A model generated the notes under the pieces. That model was not told where the DNA came from, did not search any database, and saw nothing but the letters and a program-made list of their open reading frames with translations. Of a stretch of DNA of 58,188 bases, positions 24,398-33,324 are shown one piece after another (position 1 is the first letter of the stretch; every line of letters begins with the position of its first letter). This DNA is from an uncultured Collinsella sp. (lineage in GTDB: Bacteria > Actinomycetota > Coriobacteriia > Coriobacteriales > Coriobacteriaceae), in assembly GCA_959604825.1 (NCBI GenBank), contig CAUHCN010000012.1, positions 1 through 58,188 of the forward strand, in the 5' to 3' direction. The position numbers and the translations under genes were made by a program.

Positions 24398-25660
24398 ATG
24401 GCTGGAATGCGGAGGAGTAGCGTCTCGTTGACGCAAAAAACAGTGCGATCTATCAGGATTTTTGGCTTTCTTGTTGCGCAGCTGTGCACGTATTCGATGC
24501 TGTCGGCGCTGTGCTTTGCGTATCCGCTATATTTGTTCGATTGCAGCGGATCGTCAACGTTATATGGCACTGTCGTGGCGACGGCGTTCATACCAGGTGT
24601 GCTCGCGACTCCGGCTGGCGGAATCTTGGCGGATAGGGGAAGACATCGCGAGGTCCTCATGGCCCTCGGCATTGCTCTGATGACTGCATCACTGCTGTCT
24701 ATCCCCATGAAGCACTCATTGCCTCTTGCGGTCGTCGTAGTAGCGATACTTTGTGTTCAATATGGCGTTCAATCGCTGCTAAAGCCAATGCTCCAAATTG
24801 AGACAGTGCGCATGGCGGGTGAAGAGAAGGTTGAGCGGGCCACTGCATTGGTTTCGCAGATGACCATGGTGAGCAATATCTTGGGCCCTGTGGTCGGGAC
24901 GGCAGTCTATGGGTGCTTTGGCATCGATGCTCTTTGCGCAACCGCGTCGGTGTCGTTTGCGATTTCAGCTCTCTTGTTTGGGGTCGCACTCAAACAAAAT
25001 GCCTCATCTGAAACGATGGGAGACGGCGCGACTCGTACGACATGCCGAAACGATTTTTGGGAGTCGATTCGGTATCTGTTGCAAAATGCATCATTGGTCG
25101 CTGTGATTTTGCTTGCGGCTGTTTTGAACTTTGCGTTGGTTGGGCTAACGATTGGCGCTCCCATTATTGTTACAAAGCATCTCGGCATGCAATCGTCCTG
25201 CGTTGGGATAGTTGAGGTGGCTATGGGCTTGGGTGGTCTTGCCGGCAGTGGCTTGGTCGGCATTTGGCCGCATCGTTTTTCTTTCAATGGCATATGTCGA
25301 TATGTTGCGATGATCTGTTTTGGAGTCGCGCCGATTATTGTTACGCTGCTGTTCGGCGTAGATGTATGCGTGTTCACCGTGTTTGCGGTTGGTTCGGCAT
25401 GGGTCATGGTGTGGGCAAGCATTGCGTCGGTTGAAATTACCGCGTTTGTTCAGCGGGCAGCGCCGACTGAGCTCTGCGGAAAAGTGCTTTCGGTCGTTTA
25501 CATGGTCCTTTCCTGTGCAACGCCTATTGGCCAATTGGTTTACGGGCTCGCATATGATCGATGGACACCGGCGATTGTATTCGCAGGCATGTTGGCGGTG
25601 CTGACGTTGACGACGGCGCTGTTTTATCGGCTGAAAAGTCGCATGTGGCGATTGTCTTAA
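24398..25660 (+). CDS. MFS transporter
   Basis: A 420-residue major facilitator with about twelve hydrophobic segments. The loop 2-3 motif is GGILADRGRHREVLMALG, and the N-terminus is short and basic. It is most like drug or metabolite exporters in the ENT/MFS_3 group; the substrate is unknown. The start at 24398 is chosen for AGGGGG seven bases upstream; the frame is open to 24320 through the operator region, which is unlikely to be translated. Base composition is lower in GC than the flanking genes, together with its regulator, suggesting relatively recent acquisition. Confidence 0.87.
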   Translation: MAGMRRSSVSLTQKTVRSIRIFGFLVAQLCTYSMLSALCFAYPLYLFDCSGSSTLYGTVVATAFIPGVLATPAGGILADRGRHREVLMALGIALMTASLLSIPMKHSLPLAVVVVAILCVQYGVQSLLKPMLQIETVRMAGEEKVERATALVSQMTMVSNILGPVVGTAVYGCFGIDALCATASVSFAISALLFGVALKQNASSETMGDGATRTTCRNDFWESIRYLLQNASLVAVILLAAVLNFALVGLTIGAPIIVTKHLGMQSSCVGIVEVAMGLGGLAGSGLVGIWPHRFSFNGICRYVAMICFGVAPIIVTLLFGVDVCVFTVFAVGSAWVMVWASIASVEITAFVQRAAPTELCGKVLSVVYMVLSCATPIGQLVYGLAYDRWTPAIVFAGMLAVLTLTTALFYRLKSRMWRLS

Positions 25661-25770
25661 CGCGCTGGGGCACCGTTGCTTTGCGGAAGCGAATGTCCTG
25701 GCGCGTTGGAACACTCTTGCATGGGCATGCCTCTCTTTCGTCTAAAATAACGTGCAGGCGAAGGAGAGGC

Positions 25771-26634
25771 ATGTCCATGATCAAGATGTTCGCGAGTGAC
25801 TTAGACGGAACGCTGCTGAACGCCCTGCACGAGGCAGATAGGACTATCCGCCGCGCCATTCGCGAGCTGACTGAGGCTGGCCTGCATGTGGTTCCCGCGA
25901 CTGGACGCTCGACGTTGCCGATCGGCGAGCATGGCTTTACGGGCCTGGCGCTTGACGCCTGCTGCTCCAATGGGTCCATCGTGCGCGACAGGCATGGCGA
26001 GGTGCTCAAGATCTGGACCATCGACCCGCAGGTTACCGAGGAGCTGCTCAAGGCGTTCCCGGACATTTGCTTTGACTGCTCCACGCCCGATGGCATGTTT
26101 TCGAGTGGATCGTTCGAGATGCATCAGGCGGGCTTTAAAAAGGACAGCCCCATCAAGCGTATTGTGATGCGCGGCATGCGTGCGCGTGGCGGCTATCACG
26201 AGGAACAGTATTTCGACCAGTCGATCGGCGATATCTTGCGTCACGATGTATGCAAGATCAATTGTCGCGTGACCTCGCCCGAGCTGGAGCGTGACCTTAA
26301 GTCGTATCTTGCCGAGCGATCGGACCGCGTGGTCAACGCGCCGTTCGATCCGGTGATGTTCGAGATCACGGACGTGGCGTGCAACAAGGGCGAGGGTGTG
26401 GCCTGGCTGGCGGGCTACTACGGTATTGCCGAGGACGAGGTCGCTGTCTACGGCGACGGCGGCAACGACATTGCTATGCTGAGGCGTTTCCGCCACAGCT
26501 ACGCGACCAAAAACGGCAGCAATGCAGCTAAGGCCGCCGCGAGCGCAACTATCGGCAGTTGCATGGTCCACGCCGTCCCCAAACACATGCTCGCCACCAT
26601 GCGCAAGCAAAACTCCCGCACCGTCATCGAATAA
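25771..26634 (+). CDS. Cof-type HAD phosphatase
   Basis: A 287-residue HAD-superfamily hydrolase of the Cof/IIB group, which dephosphorylates sugar phosphates and similar metabolites. The nucleophile motif is FASDLDGTLLN, motif II is VPATGRST and motif III-IV is VYGDGGNDIAMLRRF. The cap domain lies between. The ATG at 25771 follows GAAGGAGAGG; the open frame upstream runs into the MFS gene. The stop TAA overlaps a hairpin repeat. Substrate not predictable. Confidence 0.92.
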   Translation: MSMIKMFASDLDGTLLNALHEADRTIRRAIRELTEAGLHVVPATGRSTLPIGEHGFTGLALDACCSNGSIVRDRHGEVLKIWTIDPQVTEELLKAFPDICFDCSTPDGMFSSGSFEMHQAGFKKDSPIKRIVMRGMRARGGYHEEQYFDQSIGDILRHDVCKINCRVTSPELERDLKSYLAERSDRVVNAPFDPVMFEITDVACNKGEGVAWLAGYYGIAEDEVAVYGDGGNDIAMLRRFRHSYATKNGSNAAKAAASATIGSCMVHAVPKHMLATMRKQNSRTVIE

Positions 26635-26665
26635 TGTGACAAAGGGACTGCCCCCTCGTCACATT
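26633..26665 (+). repeat. Hairpin repeat with AAAGGGACTG core, copy G
   Basis: Arms AATGTGAC (26633-26640) and GTCACATT (26658-26665) enclose AAAGGGACTGCCCCCTC. The core resembles copies A to F, but the outer stem is a different sequence. The left arm begins within the TAA stop of the HAD gene. Confidence 0.75.
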
Positions 26666-26690
26666 CCAAATATTGCCTTTACGTGTTGAT

Positions 26691-26733
26691 GCACACGGTG
26701 TGCAATAATACTCGCACTGTGCAATAGCGCACA
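26691..26733. promoter_or_regulatory. Palindromes upstream of the second TetR gene
   Basis: GCACACGGTGTGC (26691-26703) and TGTGCAATAGCGCACA (26718-26733) are both palindromic around a shared TGTGC/GCACA half-site. They lie 23-65 bases before the TTG start, where an autoregulatory operator would be expected. The binding protein is inferred only from position. Confidence 0.5.
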
Positions 26734-26755
26734 GGCTGAGTAACAAGGAGGACGC

Positions 26756-27466
26756 TTGTCCCAGCTCGAGAAATGCGATCGCCGGTCCCTTCGCTCGCAG
26801 CGTGCCCTTCGCCAGGCACTTGCCAGCGAGCTTGCCGAAAGCGGCGACCTTTCGCGCATTAATGTCGCGTCGCTCACCGAGCGCGCCGGCCTTACGCGCC
26901 GCACGTTCTATTCGCACTACCGCGATATCCCCGACTTCATCAATCAAATCGAGGACGGCTTGCTGGCCGAGATCCGTGAACGCATTGAGCTCATCACCGC
27001 AGCTCAGCTGCCCGATCTCTACCACAACATCGATGAACTCGAGCCGGCGCCCGGTTCGGTTGAACTGCTGCGCTATCTTGCGGCCAACCGCGACTTAATC
27101 GGTGCGCTGCTGGGTCCGGGCGGCGACCAGGCCTTCATTAAAAGGATCATCGACACCGCGCGTGAGGCTGTGGTGCCGCGTGCGCAGACGGGCATTTTGG
27201 GCCTGGCGCTGGGCACGTTCTTTGACTACTACGTCACCTACGTCGTGAGCGCCGAGGTCGGCATGATTCAGCGCTGGTTTGAGCGTGGGCTCACCGAATC
27301 GCCCGAGGCCATGGCGCGCATTATGACGGTGCTCGCTTTTGTGCGCCCTGGTGACCTGTATGGCCAACCCATCGATATCAACGTGCCGGAATACGGCATG
27401 AAGCTATTGAACTTGCAGCTCGAGGACGCGGCCGACACCGCCGCAACCGTCGAGTCCAACAACTAA
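26756..27466 (+). CDS. TetR-like regulator coupled to the activase gene
   Basis: A 236-residue TetR-superfamily protein. The N-terminal helix-turn-helix is RINVASLTERAGLTRRTFYSHYRDIPDFINQIE; the C-terminal domain is hydrophobic and all-helical. It starts with TTG at 26756 after AAGGAGG. Only 11 bases separate its stop from the 1,596-residue activase-like gene, so the two form an operon. Regulators of this subgroup commonly accompany such activase genes in gut anaerobes (general knowledge). The effector is unknown. Confidence 0.87.
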   Translation: MSQLEKCDRRSLRSQRALRQALASELAESGDLSRINVASLTERAGLTRRTFYSHYRDIPDFINQIEDGLLAEIRERIELITAAQLPDLYHNIDELEPAPGSVELLRYLAANRDLIGALLGPGGDQAFIKRIIDTAREAVVPRAQTGILGLALGTFFDYYVTYVVSAEVGMIQRWFERGLTESPEAMARIMTVLAFVRPGDLYGQPIDINVPEYGMKLLNLQLEDAADTAATVESNN

Positions 27467-27477
27467 GAGGAGAGACA

Positions 27478-30400
27478 ATGAGCAAACTCGTCGAGGGCAT
27501 CAAGGATCGTATGGTCGCTGCCGCACGCGAGGCCGCGCCCGCCGTGGTGGACGCCGCGCAGAAGGCCGCGACCGCGGCTGCCGAGAAAGTTGCCGAGGCA
27601 GTTGCCGATGCCAAGAACGCGGCAGGGGAGACGCTCACCGCTGACGCAGCCACGCCCAACGTTGCCGAGTCCGTAACCGCCACCGCCGCCCACGCCCCCG
27701 AAGGCGCGATCTTCAACCCCGAGGCCGCCCGCGGCAACCTGCACCTGGGCATCGACGTGGGCTCCACCACCGTCAAGCTTGCCGTGCTCAACGATGACAA
27801 CCAGATCGTCTACGCCAAGTACCAGCGCCACCACACCGACGTCCGTGCCTGCGCCCGCGATCTGTTCGAGGGCGCCGCGACTGTGCTGCCGACGGCCCAG
27901 ATGACCTGCGCCATCACCGGCTCGGGCGGTCTGCTGCTGTCCCAGTGGCTCGACTTGGAGTTTGTCCAGGAGGTCATCGCCAGCAAACGCGCCGTCGAGA
28001 CCCTTATCCCGGCCACCGATGTCGCCATCGAGCTGGGCGGTGAGGACGCCAAGATCATCTACTTTGACAACGGCATCGAGCAGCGCATGAACGGCACCTG
28101 CGCCGGCGGCACGGGCGCGTTCATCGATCAGATGGCCACTCTGCTGCACACCGACGCGAGCGGCCTCAACGAGCTCGCGGCCAACGCCACCACCATCTAT
28201 CCCATCGCCAGCCGTTGCGGCGTCTTTGCCAAGACCGACGTGCAGCCGCTCCTCAACGAGGGCGCCCGCCCCGAGGACGTCGCCGCTTCCATCTTCCAGG
28301 CCGTCGTGACCCAGACCATCTCGGGCCTGGCGTGCGGCCGTCCCATTCGCGGTAACGTCGCCTTCCTGGGCGGCCCGCTGCAGTATCTCTCCGAGTTGCG
28401 CCACCGCTTCTACCTCACGCTCAACCTGGACGAGGAGCACCGCATTGTGCCCCAAAACGCCCACCTGTTTGTGGCGAGCGGCGCTGCCATGGCGCACGAG
28501 TCCAACAAGCTCAGCACGTTCCCGCAGCTTATCGAGGCCATCGACAGCCTGGGTGACACGCAGGGTGCCGAGGTCGAGCGCCTGGATCCGCTCTTTGCCA
28601 CCGACGAGGACTTTGCCGAGTTCAAGAACCGCCACGACCAGGAAGTCGTCCCCAAGGGTAAGCTCGACGGCTACACCGGCCGCGTGTTCATCGGCATCGA
28701 CGCCGGCTCCACCACCATGAAGGCCGCGCTCGTGGGCGAGGACGGCCAGCTGTTGCACACCTGGTACGGCAACAACAACGGCGACATCCTGGGCACGGCC
28801 AAGGTCATCATGGCCGATTTCTACAATCACATCCCTGCCGGCTGCACCATCGGCCACGTGACCACCACGGGCTACGGCGAGGCGCTGCTCATCGAGGCCC
28901 TCAAGGCCGATTCCGGCGAGATCGAGACCGTCGCGCACCTGCGCGGCGCCAAGGCATTCCTGCCCGGTGTCGAGTTTATCCTGGACATCGGCGGCCAGGA
29001 CATGAAGTGCCTGCGCGTGAAGGACGGCGTCATCGAGCACATTATGCTCAACGAGGCCTGCTCATCGGGCTGCGGCAGCTTTATCGAGAGCTTCGCCGTG
29101 TCCATGAACATGGACGTGCGCGCGTTCGCCGATGCCGCCATCCATGCCAAGGCCCCGGTCGATTTGGGCAGCCGCTGCACGGTCTTTATGAACTCGCGCG
29201 TCAAGCAGGCGCAAAAGGAAGGTGCCACGGTGGGCGACATCGCGGCCGGCCTGTCCTATTCCGTCATCAAGAATGCCCTGTTCAAGGTCATTAAGCTGCG
29301 CGACCCCAAGGAGATCGGCAGCCAGGTGATCGTTCAGGGTGGCACCTTTATGTCCGATGCCACGCTGCGCGCATTTGAGCAGCTCACCGGCGTGCACGCC
29401 GTGCGTCCCGACATCGCCGGCTGCATGGGTGCTTACGGTGCGGCCCTGCTCGCCCGCGACCGCGCCGGCGCCGACGGCACCTCGACCATCCTTTCTGCCG
29501 AGGACATCGCGCACCTCACCGTGACGCAAAAACACGTCCGCTGCGGCCGTTGCTCCAACAACTGCCAGCTCACCGTCAACGATTTTGGCGGCGGCAGGCG
29601 TTTCATTACCGGTAACCGCTGCGAGAAGGGTGCCGGCCACAAAAAGCAAAAAACCGAGGCTCCTAACCTCTTTAAAAAGAAAAACGAGCTGCTCTTTAAC
29701 CGCGAGGTGCTGAGCCCCGACGAGGCCCCGCGCGGCACCGTGGGTATCCCGCGCGCACTCAACATGTACGAGAACTACCCCTTCTGGCATGCGTTCTTTA
29801 CGCGCCTGGGCTTTAGCGTGCAGCTGTCCGACCAGTCGAGCAAGAAGACCTACCAGGCGGGCATCGAGTCCATGCCGTCCGAGAGCGTGTGCTATCCGGC
29901 AAAGATGAGCCACGGCCATGTGATGAACCTTATCGACCGCGATGTCGACTTCATCTGGATGCCGTGCGTGCGCTGGGAGCGCAAGGAGGATCCGACGGCT
30001 GGCAACTGCTATAACTGCCCCATCGTCATGAGCTACCCCACGGCGTTGGCACTCAACATCGACGAGATCCGCGAGCAGAACATCGAGTTCCTGTATCCGT
30101 TTGTGCCGTATCACGACAAGACCGAGCTCAAGCGCCGTCTGTACCAGGTGCTCGCCGTCGACCGTGTGGCCGATGCGCAAGCCGGTCGCGGTCGCGTGCG
30201 TGGACCCAAGATCACGCGCTCCGAGGTCGATGCCGCCGTCAACGCTGCCTTTGAGGCCGACGCGCGCTTCCACGAGGACATCCAGACCATGGGCGAGGAG
30301 GCCCTTAAGTGGGTCGAGGATCACGGCGGTCACGGCATCGTGCTCGCCGGTCGTCCCTACCATAACGACCCCGAGATCAACCACGCCCTGCCCGAGCTTA

Positions 30401-32268
30401 TCTCAAGCTTTGGTTTTGCGGTCTTTACCGAGGATTCGCTCGCGCACCTGGTAAAGCCTGAGCGTCCGATTCGCGTCGTCGACCAGTGGATGTACCACAG
30501 CCGCCTGTATGCCGTCGCCCGCTTTGTGACGATGCGCAACGACCTGGACCTGATCCAGCTCAATTCCTTCGGCTGCGGCCTTGATGCCCTGACCACCGAC
30601 CAAGTGCAGGAGATTCTGGAAGCCAGCGGCAAGATCTACACCGTGCTCAAGATCGACGAGGTGTCCAACCTGGGCGCTGCGCGCATCCGCATCCGCTCGC
30701 TCATGGCGGCGCTCAAGGACCAGGAGGCCGAGCGCTTGGCCGAGGCTACGGCAGCGGGCGAGGCCTACGAGCAGGGTGATGCCGCGCCGGTGGCGCCCTC
30801 CACGGATGCCCCCGCGTTCGCGAGCCGCAAGTACACGTTCGAGGCGCAGCGCGAGAGTGCTTCGACCGCGTGGCCCAAGGTACCCTTTACCGAGCAGATG
30901 CGCGACGAGGGCTACACCATCCTGTGCCCGCAGATGGCGCCGATTCACTTTGACCTGGTCAAAGAGGTGTTCCGCGGTGCCGGCTACAACTTGGAGCTGC
31001 TGCCCTCGACCGATCACGATGCCGTCGAGGCCGGCCTGCGCTACGTGAACAACGACATCTGCTATCCGTCGATTCTGGTGACGGGCCAGATCATGGAGGC
31101 CATCGAGAGCGGTCGGTACGACCTGTCCAAGACAGCCGTGGTCATCAGCCAGACCGGCGGTGGCTGCCGTGCTACCAACTACATCGCGCTTATCCGCAAG
31201 GCCCTGCGCGAGAGCGGCCACCCCGAGATTCCGGTGATCTCGCTTTCGGCCGTGGCGCTGGGCGAGGACAACCCCGGCTTTAAGATTACGCCGGCGCTGC
31301 TTAAGCAGGCAGTCTACGCGGTGCTCTTTGGCGACGTGATGATGCAGATGCTCTATCGTTGCCGCCCGTACGAGGCAACGCCCGGTGCCGCCAACGCGCT
31401 CTACGAGGAGTACATGGCGCGTGCCCGCAAGCTGGCACCAAAGTTTAACCGTCACAACTACACCAAGTTGTGCCGCGAGGCCATCCGCGCGTTCGACACT
31501 ATGCCGCTCGTGGGCGAGGGTACTAAGCCGCGCGTGGGCGTGGTCGGTGAGATCTTGGTCAAGTTCCATCCTACGGCCAACAACCACGTGGTCGACGTTA
31601 TCGAGCGCGAGGGCTGCGAGGCCGTGGTGCCGGGTCTGCTCGACTTCTTCCTGTACTCCATGAGCAACGCCGAGCTGCAGAAGGACGAGCTGGGAAGCTC
31701 TGCTACGACGCGCGCGGGCATGCAGGCGCTCATCAAGCTTGTGGACTGGATGCGCACGCCGGTGGAGGAGATGTTCGAGAAGTCTCGCCGCTTCGAGGCG
31801 CCCGAGCGCATCGGCACCATGGCCGACAAGGCCCGCACGGTGCTTTCGGTGTGCAACAACATGGGCGAGGGATGGCTGCTCACGGCCGAGATGCTCGATC
31901 TGATCGACCACGGCGCGCCCAACATCATCTGCACGCAGCCCTTCGCGTGCCTGCCTAACCACGTGGTGGGCAAGGCCGTGATCAAGGAGCTGCGCCGCCA
32001 ACATCCCGAGAGCAATATTGTCGCGGTGGACTACGACCCCGGTGCATCCGAGGTCAACCAGCTCAACCGTATTAAGCTCATGATCAGCGTGGCGAAGGAG
32101 AACATGCGCGCCGGCAAGGGCTTTAAGCTCGAGAAGGTGGCGCCGCTTGCGATGGACGAGGTCACCGGCCAGATGCGTGCCCACGATGGCTGCGTGAGCT
32201 GCGGGCCGGCCAGCGAGGAGGCCGTGGCATCGGTCGCCGAGCGCCTGGGACGCGGCATTAAGAAGTAA
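27478..32268 (+). CDS. Multidomain 2-hydroxyacyl-CoA dehydratase activase-type protein
   Basis: A 1,596-residue fusion. Residues 1-85 are an Ala-rich, probably helical leader. Two BadF/BcrA-type ASKHA ATPase domains follow (LGIDVGSTTVKLAVL at about 91, IGIDAGSTTMKAAL at about 405). Each has Cys residues corresponding to the [4Fe-4S] site of HgdC-type activases (CAGGTGAF and SRCGVF; CSSGCGSF and SRCTVF). A Cys cluster at about 688 (CGRCSNNC...NRCEKG) precedes DUF2229-like and dehydratase-subunit-like regions (about 760-1,500). Activases of this family pass electrons to radical dehydratases; here activase and dehydratase-like parts sit on one chain. The reaction is unknown. It is co-transcribed with the TetR gene and has a terminator. 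Confidence 0.88.
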   Translation: MSKLVEGIKDRMVAAAREAAPAVVDAAQKAATAAAEKVAEAVADAKNAAGETLTADAATPNVAESVTATAAHAPEGAIFNPEAARGNLHLGIDVGSTTVKLAVLNDDNQIVYAKYQRHHTDVRACARDLFEGAATVLPTAQMTCAITGSGGLLLSQWLDLEFVQEVIASKRAVETLIPATDVAIELGGEDAKIIYFDNGIEQRMNGTCAGGTGAFIDQMATLLHTDASGLNELAANATTIYPIASRCGVFAKTDVQPLLNEGARPEDVAASIFQAVVTQTISGLACGRPIRGNVAFLGGPLQYLSELRHRFYLTLNLDEEHRIVPQNAHLFVASGAAMAHESNKLSTFPQLIEAIDSLGDTQGAEVERLDPLFATDEDFAEFKNRHDQEVVPKGKLDGYTGRVFIGIDAGSTTMKAALVGEDGQLLHTWYGNNNGDILGTAKVIMADFYNHIPAGCTIGHVTTTGYGEALLIEALKADSGEIETVAHLRGAKAFLPGVEFILDIGGQDMKCLRVKDGVIEHIMLNEACSSGCGSFIESFAVSMNMDVRAFADAAIHAKAPVDLGSRCTVFMNSRVKQAQKEGATVGDIAAGLSYSVIKNALFKVIKLRDPKEIGSQVIVQGGTFMSDATLRAFEQLTGVHAVRPDIAGCMGAYGAALLARDRAGADGTSTILSAEDIAHLTVTQKHVRCGRCSNNCQLTVNDFGGGRRFITGNRCEKGAGHKKQKTEAPNLFKKKNELLFNREVLSPDEAPRGTVGIPRALNMYENYPFWHAFFTRLGFSVQLSDQSSKKTYQAGIESMPSESVCYPAKMSHGHVMNLIDRDVDFIWMPCVRWERKEDPTAGNCYNCPIVMSYPTALALNIDEIREQNIEFLYPFVPYHDKTELKRRLYQVLAVDRVADAQAGRGRVRGPKITRSEVDAAVNAAFEADARFHEDIQTMGEEALKWVEDHGGHGIVLAGRPYHNDPEINHALPELISSFGFAVFTEDSLAHLVKPERPIRVVDQWMYHSRLYAVARFVTMRNDLDLIQLNSFGCGLDALTTDQVQEILEASGKIYTVLKIDEVSNLGAARIRIRSLMAALKDQEAERLAEATAAGEAYEQGDAAPVAPSTDAPAFASRKYTFEAQRESASTAWPKVPFTEQMRDEGYTILCPQMAPIHFDLVKEVFRGAGYNLELLPSTDHDAVEAGLRYVNNDICYPSILVTGQIMEAIESGRYDLSKTAVVISQTGGGCRATNYIALIRKALRESGHPEIPVISLSAVALGEDNPGFKITPALLKQAVYAVLFGDVMMQMLYRCRPYEATPGAANALYEEYMARARKLAPKFNRHNYTKLCREAIRAFDTMPLVGEGTKPRVGVVGEILVKFHPTANNHVVDVIEREGCEAVVPGLLDFFLYSMSNAELQKDELGSSATTRAGMQALIKLVDWMRTPVEEMFEKSRRFEAPERIGTMADKARTVLSVCNNMGEGWLLTAEMLDLIDHGAPNIICTQPFACLPNHVVGKAVIKELRRQHPESNIVAVDYDPGASEVNQLNRIKLMISVAKENMRAGKGFKLEKVAPLAMDEVTGQMRAHDGCVSCGPASEEAVASVAERLGRGIKK

Positions 32269-32297
32269 CTGGCCTGCTTTGTGCTGGATATGAGACA

Positions 32298-32333
32298 AAC
32301 GGGTGGTAGCCGTACCGGCTGCCACCCGTTTTT
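32298..32333 (+). terminator. Terminator of the TetR-activase operon
   Basis: A 13-bp stem (AACGGGTGGTAGC with 32318-32330, 12 pairs) followed by TTTTTATT, 30 bases after the activase stop. Confidence 0.92.
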
Positions 32334-32385
32334 ATTGCACATATGTTGCGTAAATAGCGTTGCAGGCGCCTTCAGCGGACTCGGA

Positions 32386-32516
32386 TTTCGGAAGTATGCG
32401 GCAAAATTTGAATAGGCCGAGCACACTGGATATGTCCAAGCTCTGTACCTGCGGTTTTATTGGCGAAAAACCGGGGTATGCTCGAGAGTTCCGGAATTTG
32501 CCGCATACTTCCGAAA
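32386..32516. repeat. About 131-bp palindromic element, 'CCGCAGGTA' family, copy 2
   Basis: The arms at 32386-32408 and 32495-32516 are perfect except for one extra A (TTTCGGAAGTATGCGGCAAA shared). The interior carries TACCTGCGGTTTTATT at 32446-32461, the inverse of the 16-base core at 1164-1179. Outer arms differ from copy 1, but the sequence between arm and core is partly alignable. It fills much of the 481-base gene-free stretch 32269-32749. The rest of that stretch holds the operon terminator and a small hairpin (GTCGCCAG...CTGGCGAC, 32662-32681). Confidence 0.75.
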
Positions 32517-32749
32517 ACAATGCCTCGGTGGCGCCAAAAATAGCCTCCGGAACCCTGAGATAATGAACATATGTAGCCGTTCGCCGCAAATTACCGTCCG
32601 TTCATGGAACCTATCTCCAACGAGTTGTAACCATATGGTTTGATGTTGGAAACATATGATTGTCGCCAGCCTGCTGGCGACGTTCCCCCTGATATCGGAG
32701 GTTCCGGGTATGTTTCGTGCTCCGTTAAACAACTATCGGTTGGGCTAAC

Positions 32750-33199
32750 ATGGATCGCCGTGTTATTTCGATAACCCTTGCAGTGGTTTGCCTGGCTGTG
32801 CTCCTGGGCGCTGCAGGGCAGTTTGCTATAAATCGAGAAACATCCTATATGCAGGAATGCGTTTCCGAAGGCTTTGCCATTGACGGTTACTATCGGGATG
32901 ACAAAACAAGTCTGGAAACCCTGGCCTTTCTTGAAGAGGATAACCATCGTTGGCAACTGGTCGACAAAGACGGCAGCTGCGTTGACGGGCAGTTTAAGCG
33001 TACGGATGATCCCAATATCCTGGTATTAAAGAAGGAAAACGGCGAAGAATTCGGCACGGTTCACGTTGCGTATATATCGCGCCGACGCAATCAGGGGCAG
33101 ATTTACCTAATTAGAAATACTAAGGTGACCCGATTTTATCTTGTGAGCACCGATCCGGCGTTTACGGTGGAGTCTGGCGATGTCGATGCGGACGCCTGA
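32750..33199 (+). CDS. Small membrane-anchored protein, unknown function
   Basis: A 149-residue protein I do not recognise. Residues 4-26 (VISITLAVVCLAVLLGAAGQFAI) form a signal anchor after a basic start, so residues 27-149 are probably outside the cell. The soluble part is rich in charged residues and beta-prone (FAIDGYYRDDKT, LVLKKENGEEFGTVHVAYI). The ribosome binding site is weak. GC content is lower than that of the neighbouring genes. It stands alone between a palindromic element and a convergent DUF389 gene; acquisition is possible. Confidence 0.7.
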   Translation: MDRRVISITLAVVCLAVLLGAAGQFAINRETSYMQECVSEGFAIDGYYRDDKTSLETLAFLEEDNHRWQLVDKDGSCVDGQFKRTDDPNILVLKKENGEEFGTVHVAYISRRRNQGQIYLIRNTKVTRFYLVSTDPAFTVESGDVDADA

Positions 33200-33324
33200 T
33201 TCACGGCAATAAAACAGCGAGCGGGGCTCGGGTGTGAACTGCACCCCGCAATTTGCTCGTGTCCGTATCGCGTCTGCGCCTCGTCGTAACTTGCGTCCGT
33301 GCGAGCATTCATCCCGCGCCGGCA

